A stretch of DNA of 38,786 bases from Desulfobacteraceae bacterium (GTDB lineage: Bacteria; Desulfobacterota; Desulfobacteria; Desulfobacterales; Desulfobacteraceae), in assembly GCA_024226935.1 (NCBI GenBank), contig JAAELK010000573.1, forward strand, positions 1 to 38,786, written 5' to 3'. Made by a program: the position numbers and the translations under genes. This document shows, in pieces, positions 1 to 9,096 of this stretch (position 1 is its first letter; every line of letters starts with the position of its first letter). Below the pieces are notes generated by a model. It did not search any database, had not been told where the DNA came from, and saw only the letters and a list, made by a program, of their open reading frames with translations.

Positions 1-112
1 ACAGTTATCGGATGAGAGAAGAGAAACAATAATTATAATTTAGCCGGGCTGGCAGTTCAAAAATAGTGATCTGTCAGTCTTTTTTAACATACATTTTTAA
101 ACCAGGGACTTT

Positions 113-445
113 ATGACATTTTCACACCCCCGCCAACAGGCAGTCCAGGATCAGGAAAAAGCCTGGTTGCTTCATGACTATATGCTTGAAAACATACCGG
201 ACATTAAGGCTGATGGTTTTGATTTCATACTGAAATATGGCAAAGAGATCGGACTTGATTTTACAAAACTGTCCCAGGACATGTTCAGTCAAAAAGTAAG
301 AGATCTGCTCAGAGCAGATCTAGAGGAAGGGAAAAAATTTAAACTTCAGGGAACTCCCACATTTTTCATCAATGGTATTAGTATCACCGGTGCCATGCCA
401 ATGGGTGAATTCACCTCTCTCATTGATACAATGCTTAAAAAATAA
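113..445 (+). pseudogene. DsbA/thioredoxin_4-like C-terminal fragment
   Basis: The 110-residue product matches the C-terminal half of periplasmic DsbA-type disulfide oxidoreductases. The helical segment is followed by the cis-proline loop (QGTPTFFING, about residues 79-88) and the closing segment GAMPMGEFTSLID. The N-terminal thioredoxin half with the CxxC active site is absent, and an in-frame TAA at 98-100 closes the frame upstream, so the fragment cannot extend to the window edge. No signal peptide is visible. The family is normally about 200 residues or more. I read it as a decayed gene with no redox activity. It lies beside the type VI cargo pair and could be a scar of an earlier insertion. 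Confidence 0.6.
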
Positions 446-554
446 AAGACCGCCTCAAAAAGCTAAATTTAAGTAATACCCCAAATTTTGTGAAGAGTCC
501 CCCCAGCCCAAGAGCCGTTAGAAACTCTCCACATTGACGCCAACCCCAATGAAA

Positions 555-1313
555 TCACTTATACATATTTGTTTCCAATCTTGGCCTTGCCCGGATATAT
601 GCAAGCTGTCTTTTGGTTAAACCAGGGGCTTTTTCATCCAACATTAAATCATTTGTTTGAACATATTCAAATTGTTTCTTTGTTATTGCAATTCCAGGAA
701 CCTTATTATATTTTTCAAGGGGTGTCATATCAAACCCGTCTGATTCTATTGATCCATAATCACCATCGGAAAGGGCAAGATAATATAAGATATCTTTTTT
801 TCCGGCAGAGTAATATTTTGAGCCATCAGGGTATCCTGTATATGACAAATCAGTTAAATCTGTTTTACCCATTGCCTTTGATTCAAGCATAAGCCTGCCG
901 CATGATATCTGGATATAATATTCAGTATGATTCTTTGGTTTTTTGGGCATCTTAATTTGGGGGTCAGGATCAAAAGCATAATAATAAGTATCAGAACCAG
1001 GTACAAATCTGGAATATTCATGGGTTCTTTCATACTCGATATCTCTTTTATAATTTACCCAGCAGGCTCGAATCTCTCCATCGGGTAATCCTTTAAATGG
1101 ATAAACATCCCAACCGGAAATGCTACCCTGCATTGTACCTCCACCGGCCTGATTATACTGACCAAATTTTACAAATGAATTTGTTTTATATCGGTCTTTG
1201 TAAGTCATGTAAGCATCATGGTCGCCCGATGGGCAAAATGTAATAAATGTATCATTTTTTGAACAAGAAAATATTGTTAATATTATGAATATTAATATAA
1301 ATAATTTTTTCAT
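555..1313 (-). CDS. Lipoprotein, probable immunity protein of the Hcp-Tle1 effector
   Basis: I chose the ATG at 1313 because it gives a classic lipoprotein signal (MKKLFILIFIILTIFSC), with a hydrophobic core and a lipobox-like cysteine at residue 17. A start at 1355 would lie inside the upstream gene. The mature protein of about 235 residues is rich in Tyr, Trp and Gly (for example QAGGGTMQG and SYTGYPDGSKYY) and has no enzymatic motif that I recognise. It begins one base after the stop of the Hcp-Tle1 gene, so the two are almost certainly co-transcribed. Periplasmic lipoproteins encoded next to Tle-type phospholipase effectors are known immunity proteins (Tli1 role), and I infer that role from position and export signal. 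The exact family is uncertain. Confidence 0.7.
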   Translation of the reverse strand: MKKLFILIFIILTIFSCSKNDTFITFCPSGDHDAYMTYKDRYKTNSFVKFGQYNQAGGGTMQGSISGWDVYPFKGLPDGEIRACWVNYKRDIEYERTHEYSRFVPGSDTYYYAFDPDPQIKMPKKPKNHTEYYIQISCGRLMLESKAMGKTDLTDLSYTGYPDGSKYYSAGKKDILYYLALSDGDYGSIESDGFDMTPLEKYNKVPGIAITKKQFEYVQTNDLMLDEKAPGLTKRQLAYIRARPRLETNMYK

Positions 1314-1314
1314 T

Positions 1315-3948
1315 TTATGCCTCTTCAAAATCATTATATTTGGGGTTGTTTTCACCTTTGTTGATATTTGGTTTATTAACTTTTTTTATAACAGAACTGA
1401 TTCTTTCAATATAATTATGGTGTCTTCTATTTTTAAATACCTTTCTGTACAAAGCCGAACCAGGGAGATCAACAGTTGGACCCATGCCAGGAGTTTTATT
1501 AAATGGACTGTGGGAAGTGTGAATTTGCTTTTCTAAAATATCATATTCAGCCAAAAAATTATCGACTTGAATTTTATCCATACCAGTACCTTTGGACATT
1601 TCAGCTTTATGTATTTTTACTGCCTGCTTTGTTGATTCTATCGATTGTTTATCTTCATCATAAGCAAGCTGGTCTGCCATGTCATAAGCAATCTGGTCTG
1701 CCATAAATTGTAGACTTGTTTCTGTAGAAGCTGCAACCATTTGTCTATTTTTATCAAACTTTTTTTCAATAAATGTAAGATAACTTTTAACAGATTTATA
1801 GTTCAGATGCTTTATATATAAACCATCAAATTTTTCATAATATGAATCTATTTTTTCTAATTGTGCTGCTATTGTGATTAGTTTTTTATTCGGTATAAAT
1901 TTTTGAAAAGGTACACCCTTATCAACTGCATACATAAGCATCTTGTTTAAATAAACATGGGATAAAAGATTGCCCTTGGCATTTTGTTCAAACTCACTTT
2001 TATGGTATCCTCCACCAATATCTGTATGGACACCCGGCCATAATTCCTCAAGGATATTTTTTTTCTCATATATTTTTCTTGTAAAAGGCCCTCTTTTTAC
2101 AAGACCATAAAAATCCGATGGAGATAATCCATCGGATTTTCCCGGAATAAGAGACTGCACAGGAAAATTTTTTCTTTTTTCATCCTCAGAGACAAGATGA
2201 TATATGTATTTTGAACTTGATTCATCTATAAAAAATTCATACCAGTCATCATTGTCTCCGGGTATTCCAAAGGATCCCACAGTATCAAAAACACCAAGAA
2301 AACTAACTTCTATTTTTGATATGATGGAGGACAATGCCCTGCTGTAATCTCCAGTAAAAGAAATTTTTCTTTGATTGATCAGATTTGTGAAATGTCTTGC
2401 AAGGGCGGCTCCCCTGCTGAAACCAAAAACATCCAGTTTTATTTTTGAGGGTAATAGCTTGAATTTTTTATATCTTTCTTCAAGTCTTTTTTCAACAAAT
2501 GTAACCGCCTTTTCCAGCCTTTCATCGCCATCAATGCCAAAACTACCGCCTGTTGCTTTTTCATAATGACTGCCGGTTCCCACCCCCCTGATATATGTTT
2601 CTTCTTGAAAAAATTTTTCATAATTATATAAGTCACGAAGCTTTTTTATGTTTGAAAATTTATTCTTATCTTTATCATCATTGCCGGTACCGTCAAAAAA
2701 GATTCCAAGTCTTAAAACTTGACTTTTATGGGACATTTTTTTTAGATGAATTATATATGTTTTATCCGAGGCAAGTTCAGACTTTGTCCAGGATTGTGGC
2801 ACAAAAACCATCACCGGCTGATTTTCATCATCAAAAACAAGGGCAGTGCCTTGCCCTGTTTTTTTAAATGCTTCAACATCCTTATTCCAGCTTGCCAGAT
2901 CATCTTTTCCTTTTTTTGAAGATGTTTGAGGCCAATTAAAATAGTTCAGCTCTGCCGCGGTAATATTATACAAAGCTGCAATATCAGCAATGGTTTCATT
3001 TTCTTTAACATGGTGTTCAATGATTTTTGCTATATAATTTATTGTTTTCCAATGGTTTGACTTATGGTAGCTGTCTTTGGGTTCTTTAACTTTTGCATAT
3101 GAGTTTATTCCGACTTCTTCAAATTTTGTTATGTGGTATGTGTTTAAAATGGAAACTTTTGCATCTCTTTCCAGGTCAAGACCTGATAATTCATAATTAC
3201 CTTTTTCAATCTTTGTAAATCTTGTTGTTCCGTTTTTGCAGGCAGTTTCAACATATTTTTTATCTGGATAAATTATCTTTGTTTTAATTCTATTAATTTT
3301 TTTTTCATTGTTTTCATCCACAAAAACAAAAGATATTTCCGAATCCTTTTTCTTTTCCGGTTCTTTTAGAGCTTTTTTTCTTTTTGCTCTTTCTTCACTA
3401 TCTATAGAACTTTGATAAAATGCCGGTAAAGTTGCATCTGTTTGATTCTCATCTTGAACCGTTCCCTTATATTCAGGAACACTATCCATAGCCTCAGAGT
3501 TATTAAGCTCATCCACCCAGAAAATTGATTGATAAGAAAAGGAGACATATTCCATATATCTATAGGGCTCATTTTTTTTCAGAAAGGTTGTTTTTAACTC
3601 CGGTGCTATGCGTATGATATTTGCATTCTCAATGGTTATGGTAAAATAGTTTATTTCTGATCCCCTACCATCATGTTTATAAAATCTAAAAATTACCTGA
3701 TCAAGAAAATCCCCGGTAACAAGATACTGATTAAGGATAGGTGTTGAGGCATCTATTTCTTTGAAAATAGTGATGGGATGATGAATAGTACTGCTTAATT
3801 CTGTTTCACTCATTTCTTCCAACGATAATGAAACTTTATGTTTGAAGCTGTAAACAGGGATAATATCCTTTAATCCATAAAGAGTGCCGGAGCCTTTTAT
3901 CTCTCCATGTTTTTTACTGTATATTTCTACAATTGATGGTAATGGCAT
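1315..3948 (-). CDS. Hcp-LysM-DUF2235 (Tle1-like) type VI effector fusion
   Basis: 877 residues in three parts. Residues 1-150 resemble Hcp, the type VI secretion tube protein: it has HHPITIFKEIDASTPILNQY, a stretch with FRFYKHDGRGSE, and EYVSFSYQSIFW. A middle section contains a LysM-like module at about 312-345 (HHVKENETIADIAALYNIT). The C-terminal half is a DUF2235/Tle1-type alpha/beta hydrolase. It starts with LRLGIFFDGTGND, has the nucleophile elbow GFSRG with Ser511, a likely acidic residue Asp555 (GVFDTVGS) and a likely catalytic His641 (WPGVHTDIGGGY). Tle1 enzymes are phospholipases delivered into rival cells. Fusion to Hcp means the toxin would be loaded as part of the tube. The start ATG follows a GGAGG. 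No other type VI genes are in the window, so the apparatus must be elsewhere. Confidence 0.85.
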   Translation of the reverse strand: MPLPSIVEIYSKKHGEIKGSGTLYGLKDIIPVYSFKHKVSLSLEEMSETELSSTIHHPITIFKEIDASTPILNQYLVTGDFLDQVIFRFYKHDGRGSEINYFTITIENANIIRIAPELKTTFLKKNEPYRYMEYVSFSYQSIFWVDELNNSEAMDSVPEYKGTVQDENQTDATLPAFYQSSIDSEERAKRKKALKEPEKKKDSEISFVFVDENNEKKINRIKTKIIYPDKKYVETACKNGTTRFTKIEKGNYELSGLDLERDAKVSILNTYHITKFEEVGINSYAKVKEPKDSYHKSNHWKTINYIAKIIEHHVKENETIADIAALYNITAAELNYFNWPQTSSKKGKDDLASWNKDVEAFKKTGQGTALVFDDENQPVMVFVPQSWTKSELASDKTYIIHLKKMSHKSQVLRLGIFFDGTGNDDKDKNKFSNIKKLRDLYNYEKFFQEETYIRGVGTGSHYEKATGGSFGIDGDERLEKAVTFVEKRLEERYKKFKLLPSKIKLDVFGFSRGAALARHFTNLINQRKISFTGDYSRALSSIISKIEVSFLGVFDTVGSFGIPGDNDDWYEFFIDESSSKYIYHLVSEDEKRKNFPVQSLIPGKSDGLSPSDFYGLVKRGPFTRKIYEKKNILEELWPGVHTDIGGGYHKSEFEQNAKGNLLSHVYLNKMLMYAVDKGVPFQKFIPNKKLITIAAQLEKIDSYYEKFDGLYIKHLNYKSVKSYLTFIEKKFDKNRQMVAASTETSLQFMADQIAYDMADQLAYDEDKQSIESTKQAVKIHKAEMSKGTGMDKIQVDNFLAEYDILEKQIHTSHSPFNKTPGMGPTVDLPGSALYRKVFKNRRHHNYIERISSVIKKVNKPNINKGENNPKYNDFEEA

Positions 3949-3976
3949 TTTCCTCCAATACTACATAATCACAATT

Positions 3977-4152
3977 CAAGGTTAGGTTGTCAAAAAAAAC
4001 TACCGCAAAATTGAGGCTTAACCTTGTATACTTGGAAGAGATAAAAATCAATAGGTAGGAATCATTGAGAAAAAAAGAGGCAATCCAACAAGCCCGGACC
4101 AGGTCGATCATGAAATCAGGCCACTACAGCTATCCCCCCCCTCTTCCAAGTA
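3977..4152. repeat. Two inverted repeats between cargo pair and plasmid block
   Basis: CAAGGTTA at 3977-3984 pairs with TAACCTTG at 4019-4026. The perfect 12-bp arms TACTTGGAAGAG (4029-4040) and CTCTTCCAAGTA (4141-4152) flank a 100-bp stretch with no open reading frame. The region separates the minus-strand type VI cargo from the plus-strand block. It could be a hairpin terminator for converging read-through, a regulatory site, or the footprint of a past insertion. No transposase is present. Confidence 0.5.
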
Positions 4153-4181
4153 AATTAACGTATCAATGCAAAAAAATTTTA

Positions 4182-4209
4182 TTGATTATTATATTATTTA
4201 TAATATAAT
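4182..4209 (+). promoter_or_regulatory. Promoter of the 1154-aa polyvalent protein operon
   Basis: TTGATT at 4182-4187 and TATAAT at 4204-4209 are separated by 16 bp, and both are close to sigma-70 consensus. The -10 lies in a 20-bp palindrome: TTATATTAT (4189-4197), TT, ATAATATAA (4200-4208). A similar palindrome overlaps the ssb promoter, so this may also be an operator. Confidence 0.6.
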
Positions 4210-4238
4210 AACTATCAAAAACTAAAAATTAGGTGACC

Positions 4239-7200
4239 ATGGGAACATATTTACGATTACAACTGACAATTCCGGAACTATCCAGGGATATAAATCATTT
4301 TCTCGAAATCTATGAAACGATTTCAAACAAACAAAATATCCAAGAGTTCATGCGTCTTTCTTTCAATGAAACAGAAAGCCCCCAATGCAAGCTTGGCAGT
4401 GATTATTTCAAAGTTTCTAAAACCTCTACTGACCAGGCTGAAATAGATTATTTTTTCGAAACAATTGAGGCCGTTAAAAATAAATTCGGCAATATTATTG
4501 ATTGGTCGCCCTCTTTTGAGGGGCCAGGAAGTGATTATCCGTCTAATTTGGAACGTCTTTCTTCGGGCCAGGTTAAGGTTGTAAAAACCAAACCAGATGA
4601 ACAAAACCCAATTCAGTGGTTTGATACAAAAGCCTGTGGTGTTGAACTATTTACAGATTTTTCTTTCACTGACAAAAATAAAAATTTTATTATAGAAAAA
4701 ATTCAAGGTCAAAACTTCAGACCAGACTTGGAACTGAAATTATTAAACGCCGGCTTTAAAAAACTCACTCCTGAGGAAAGCGAAAAAGCGTATGGTTATC
4801 CTTTAGATGGTTACGCAGCCCCAGTTTTAAAAAGTACTGCTGTAGCTATCAAAAGTCTTCCCCGGGCCAGGGCCATCAAAATAACAGATCCTACACGGAT
4901 ATTTCGAGTCCATAAACAAACTGCCGGTAACAAAATAGCGTATGAAATCATGGATGAACTTTTTCAGGAACCAGAAAAGAATACGTCCCTCTCTCCTGAA
5001 ACCTCAATGGATTATGCTGTAAAGAAAATTCTTAATAACCTTGAGTTGCCTTCCCAAAACGCTGCTATTGATACGCCTATCCTTAAAAAAGGAAATCATA
5101 CGAGTTTAAAAAAAATAGGAGTCGGTTATACTTGGCATTCCCCTGAAGGAAACCGGGAAATAATTGAAAAAGCAGGTGCAGGCACCTTTGAGTATTACAA
5201 AGTACAAACGATCGGATCCACCAATAAAAAAATTATATCTGCAAAGGATATTAATAAACATATTACCAGGGACCTTGAAGCGGTATCTTCTTCCGACAAA
5301 TTAACTATCAAAATCCCCAAAAAAGGTAACTCAGAATTCAATGGATTTCTAAATACCATTTTTAAATCCCGTAAAAACCGTATAACCAATGCCTTAAATA
5401 AAAAAAAAGATAATTCCCAGACTATGGGACATATTGTTGAGCATTATATTCAAACTGGACATACAGTTGGATTTAAGAACTACAGCGAACACAAGAAAAA
5501 AGGAATGATCTCCAGTAATGGTAATTTCCTGGACACATTTTCAAAAATAGAACTTGAATATGCTGAATACCTCCTCTCGTTAAACAGTCCTACAGCTGAA
5601 AATACTATTACAGAAAACATGGCGCGGTTTTCATCAAAAACGGACTCTCTTTCTGAAACTATTCGCTTTTTTGATGAAAACAAAAAAATGATTGTCCATG
5701 TTGGCCAGAGTCTTCCTCATGGGAACTATACTTTTTATAGAACAGCTGACCCCAATAAACAGGGATCTCGAATCAAAAGCCGCGATAACTGGTTTCCTAC
5801 TATTGAAGAAGCCCAGTTTGCATTGCCGGTATACGCTGCAAAACGCAACTTCATCCCGGCAACACAGGAGCACATAGAGGATTTAACCCGTAAGGCGTTT
5901 AAATTACCTAAAATCAAATCAGATATCCCTGGGCATCTCAAGTGGCTTGCCGCAAGAGCATGGAGCCACGACAATGCTTATGAATTTAAGCAGGCCATGC
6001 TCCAATATGTGCCTGTTTCAAAGACACCCACGGTTATTATACAGGATATAAAAAATGCCGGGTTCAAAGACTTAACTGAGTTTTTCAATGCTTCAAAAAA
6101 GGAAGCGGAAAAACTCGGTCCAGAGGCCGTTGCTCATCTCAATAAACAACGGCAGGAAAATAACTCAATTCCTGATAATGCAAATTCGAAAAAAGAGAAT
6201 CCTTTCCCCTCAAGTACGATTGCCAGCCTTGCCCGGGAAGACGAGCTTGTTACACCGGAAGAAGTTGCTGAAAAGATAGCCAATTATAAAAATTGGTACA
6301 ATCTTAATCCTACCCCAAAACAAATTAAAAACCGATCAAAATCATTAAAAGACTTACAACAAAAAGACTATAATTTAGACCATATCAACAATTCATTTGA
6401 AAAAAAACACGAAGAACTTATGGATCAAATTATCCAACTTCATGCGGAAGAACTTACCGTGGGTAAAATGGCTGTAAGAATCCAGCAAGAACGGCCTTCT
6501 GGAGCTTCGAAGTATTTTGATAAATCCAAAGAAATTGACGATAAAATTCATACCCTGGTCCAGAAACTGCTCGATGAAAAAATATTCCATGCAGCCGCAA
6601 ATATACAATGGGGTATTAAAAATTTTCAAAAAAAAGAAACTTCATTTGAAAAAGCGAAAGAATATCTTAAACAAGCGTACAAAGGCAAGGGATACACCCT
6701 TTATTATAAATATAATGAAAATTCCTGGAACTTAACCGTAAAAGAAACCATTGAAATTAATGATCAACAAATTACTCCTGGAGAAGTTCGTCTTACACTT
6801 GAAAAAGATGAGTTCTTGAATATTGATCATTGCATCAAACAGATTAAACAACTCTTACCTACTTCAAAAAAGCAAGATACAACTGATCAAGAAACATCAA
6901 AGAAGTACCCGGCTGTCCTATCATATAAACATCAAAAATCTCAATCAACCAAATACATAGGCAAATTGTTCAATGACCTGGGTATTGCCGAAGAAATTGC
7001 CAATAACGAAGACTATTACCGCAAAGTTTTTAACGAACCATGGCTGCCATTGACTATTGAACGGCACAATGATGAGATTTTCTTGACCCATTACTATGAA
7101 CAAAATGGGGATCTGGTTATGGACGGTGAAATGGTATTCAAAATCCAACCAGAGACCGGGCGTCTATTTTTAAAAGAAACTGCTGTTCAGAACCCCATTC

Positions 7201-7703
7201 TGGGCGGAGAGCATAGAGCATATGACTCAACCTTTGCTAATATTTTTGCAAAAAATATTAATGGTCAAAAATTTGGAGAATGTAAAGCTATTGATCCTCG
7301 CAAGGAAAAACCACCAAAAACAAGAACCCAACCTGATTTTGCTGTAGATGAAGTTGAACAAGACATTCCCCTCATGCCTGATGAAATACAAGCAGATACT
7401 GCCCTATTCTTTGATGATGATGGTATCAACCTACAGTTTTTACTCAAACAAGGAGGCCTGCCCAGGGATCCTAAAAAGCTGCTTTCCCTGCTTGAAGAAA
7501 AACAGCAAACAATTGAACACCAATTAGAAGAACAAATTCAAAAATATGAAATGATTCTGAAACTGCCCAGTAGCAAACCAGAGGTAATCCAAACAAATGT
7601 AAGTGCAATACAAGATTTAAAAGGACGGCAAATTGTTTTTCAGCAGGCCATAGAAGAACAAAACGAACTCACTGAGCAGGAAGATCATGCCCTAAATTAC
7701 TAA
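4239..7703 (+). CDS. Very large plasmid polyvalent-type protein, function unknown
   Basis: 1154 residues from the ATG at 4239. An in-frame GTG at 4233 overlaps the Shine-Dalgarno-like AGGTGA and is less likely. There is no signal peptide or membrane segment. The protein is hydrophilic and lysine/glutamate rich, with multiple low-similarity segments. The region near residue 950, with LTHYYEQNGDLVMDGEMVF, resembles a conserved segment I remember from large polyvalent proteins of plasmids and phages. The last 100 residues (from about SLLEEKQQTIEHQ) should form a coiled coil. Such proteins are often carried into the recipient during conjugation and hold several small enzymatic domains, but I cannot assign a catalytic site here. 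It heads a co-directional run of four genes with short gaps. Confidence 0.75.
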   Translation: MGTYLRLQLTIPELSRDINHFLEIYETISNKQNIQEFMRLSFNETESPQCKLGSDYFKVSKTSTDQAEIDYFFETIEAVKNKFGNIIDWSPSFEGPGSDYPSNLERLSSGQVKVVKTKPDEQNPIQWFDTKACGVELFTDFSFTDKNKNFIIEKIQGQNFRPDLELKLLNAGFKKLTPEESEKAYGYPLDGYAAPVLKSTAVAIKSLPRARAIKITDPTRIFRVHKQTAGNKIAYEIMDELFQEPEKNTSLSPETSMDYAVKKILNNLELPSQNAAIDTPILKKGNHTSLKKIGVGYTWHSPEGNREIIEKAGAGTFEYYKVQTIGSTNKKIISAKDINKHITRDLEAVSSSDKLTIKIPKKGNSEFNGFLNTIFKSRKNRITNALNKKKDNSQTMGHIVEHYIQTGHTVGFKNYSEHKKKGMISSNGNFLDTFSKIELEYAEYLLSLNSPTAENTITENMARFSSKTDSLSETIRFFDENKKMIVHVGQSLPHGNYTFYRTADPNKQGSRIKSRDNWFPTIEEAQFALPVYAAKRNFIPATQEHIEDLTRKAFKLPKIKSDIPGHLKWLAARAWSHDNAYEFKQAMLQYVPVSKTPTVIIQDIKNAGFKDLTEFFNASKKEAEKLGPEAVAHLNKQRQENNSIPDNANSKKENPFPSSTIASLAREDELVTPEEVAEKIANYKNWYNLNPTPKQIKNRSKSLKDLQQKDYNLDHINNSFEKKHEELMDQIIQLHAEELTVGKMAVRIQQERPSGASKYFDKSKEIDDKIHTLVQKLLDEKIFHAAANIQWGIKNFQKKETSFEKAKEYLKQAYKGKGYTLYYKYNENSWNLTVKETIEINDQQITPGEVRLTLEKDEFLNIDHCIKQIKQLLPTSKKQDTTDQETSKKYPAVLSYKHQKSQSTKYIGKLFNDLGIAEEIANNEDYYRKVFNEPWLPLTIERHNDEIFLTHYYEQNGDLVMDGEMVFKIQPETGRLFLKETAVQNPILGGEHRAYDSTFANIFAKNINGQKFGECKAIDPRKEKPPKTRTQPDFAVDEVEQDIPLMPDEIQADTALFFDDDGINLQFLLKQGGLPRDPKKLLSLLEEKQQTIEHQLEEQIQKYEMILKLPSSKPEVIQTNVSAIQDLKGRQIVFQQAIEEQNELTEQEDHALNY

Positions 7704-7731
7704 ACTGATACTACCTATGGAGGCCAGAACC

Positions 7732-8736
7732 ATGCATGAACCCTGGATAGATTTAAGCCATGCAAATCTTGAACTTTTTTATGCAGACAAAAAACAATCA
7801 AATTATTTAATCTTGCCCAAAGACAAGCATTTTCTCTCTCAAGAAACCATTGGCTTATTCAAGAGTATGAATTTTCAACCCTATGGGAATGGCTTTTTGA
7901 CGCAGGCAACTGCCGAAGACTTTGCACTAATTAAAAATATCCCTGGTGCAAATTCTGTTCTCCACTCCCACTGCCCGGTTTATAAAGAATATCTTCACAA
8001 AGTAGAAATTTTCCCACATGAAGATGGATCGGTTGTGATCTGTAATTATGATATCGATGCCGTGATTGGAAGCCGAGAATCCATGGAAGATGCTATTGCC
8101 GACTACTCTGTACCTGTAACATTTATTCCCAATACAAACTGGGCTTTAGGGGAACAAAGAAAAACTTTTTGTATCCCTTTTAACGGTTGGATCCGGACCA
8201 CCCTGGAAAATTGTTCCGGAGAAAAAACGTATGAAGTGGTTACTGGCCTTAAAAACAACCACAAAATTATCCAGATGTGTCCTGGCAAATTCTCTTTTCA
8301 AATTCAAGGTACTGAATACCCCTCCTGGAATATCCTGAACCGATTTGAAGAGATTATTCGCCCAAGGGGTTACAAAGAATTTTTGATTGTAAAGCATGGC
8401 TTTGACTTGGAACGGGTTGCAGGAAGGCCTGTAATAATCCCAGGGTATGAAAATCACGAATTCTTTATACACCAGAATGAAATCGATGGACTTGATCTGA
8501 AAGAGACCACCACTGGTAGAAATGTTACCACCACGGTCAATGGGAAAATCTCTCACAAAGCCTTGATACAAAAAGCTCAATCAACCATCAACTCTCTCCT
8601 CATCGACAACCAGAAGAGTTTTAAAGACATTGTAAACACCCTACCTATAATAAACAAGCCAAACCATAATAACGGTCTTTTCATCAACTCTTGTATCATG
8701 CTTGATGAAACCGACTGTATATCACTTACAATGTAA
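7732..8736 (+). CDS. Unrecognised plasmid protein
   Basis: 334 residues from the ATG at 7732, which sits 8 bases after a GGAGG. The upstream in-frame ATG at 7717 overlaps that ribosome-binding site, so I discarded it. The product begins MHEPWIDLSHANLELFYADK, is soluble and has no recognised motif. The N-terminal third has a pattern (LPKDKHFLSQETIGLFKSM, QPYGNGFLT) also seen in small repeated modules of polyvalent proteins. This is an impression only. It follows the 1154-residue gene by 28 bp and precedes the 100-residue gene by about 40 bp, so it is probably in the same operon. Confidence 0.7.
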   Translation: MHEPWIDLSHANLELFYADKKQSNYLILPKDKHFLSQETIGLFKSMNFQPYGNGFLTQATAEDFALIKNIPGANSVLHSHCPVYKEYLHKVEIFPHEDGSVVICNYDIDAVIGSRESMEDAIADYSVPVTFIPNTNWALGEQRKTFCIPFNGWIRTTLENCSGEKTYEVVTGLKNNHKIIQMCPGKFSFQIQGTEYPSWNILNRFEEIIRPRGYKEFLIVKHGFDLERVAGRPVIIPGYENHEFFIHQNEIDGLDLKETTTGRNVTTTVNGKISHKALIQKAQSTINSLLIDNQKSFKDIVNTLPIINKPNHNNGLFINSCIMLDETDCISLTM

Positions 8737-8777
8737 AAAAAGAATCTGCCAAGTGTCAATAAAATCAAGGAACGATT

Positions 8778-9080
8778 ATGGAGAAAACAACTTTTATTGC
8801 AATCTATAAAAATGCTTCAGAAACACTTGAACCTGGACCGTATAGGTTTCATGCATTTACTGCCCCTTATCAAATAGCCGGGTATTTAACAATTTTAAGA
8901 GAAGAGTTTCCAGAGTACTGGAATCGCATGATAGAAATGGAAAAAACTATTATTGGTCGGCCAGATCAGATTATCGGTTTTCAGGGGAAAACCTCATTTT
9001 TAGAAATTGACCATAAGATGGCCATTGATGCCGGTGAAATCGCCAATAAAAACGAAGAATGCTGTTTGTTCAATCTATAA
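8778..9080 (+). CDS. Small unrecognised protein
   Basis: 100 residues, ATG preceded by AAGGAACGATT. The product (MEKTTFIAIYKNASETLEPG...) is soluble, with no signal peptide or clear motif. It is the third gene of the operon and ends 16 bp before the start of the papain/GNAT gene, whose ribosome-binding site overlaps the intervening bases. Its size and position suggest an accessory domain of the same polyvalent set that has become a free-standing gene, which is inference only. Confidence 0.65.
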   Translation: MEKTTFIAIYKNASETLEPGPYRFHAFTAPYQIAGYLTILREEFPEYWNRMIEMEKTIIGRPDQIIGFQGKTSFLEIDHKMAIDAGEIANKNEECCLFNL

Positions 9081-9096
9081 ACCAGGAGAAATCAAA

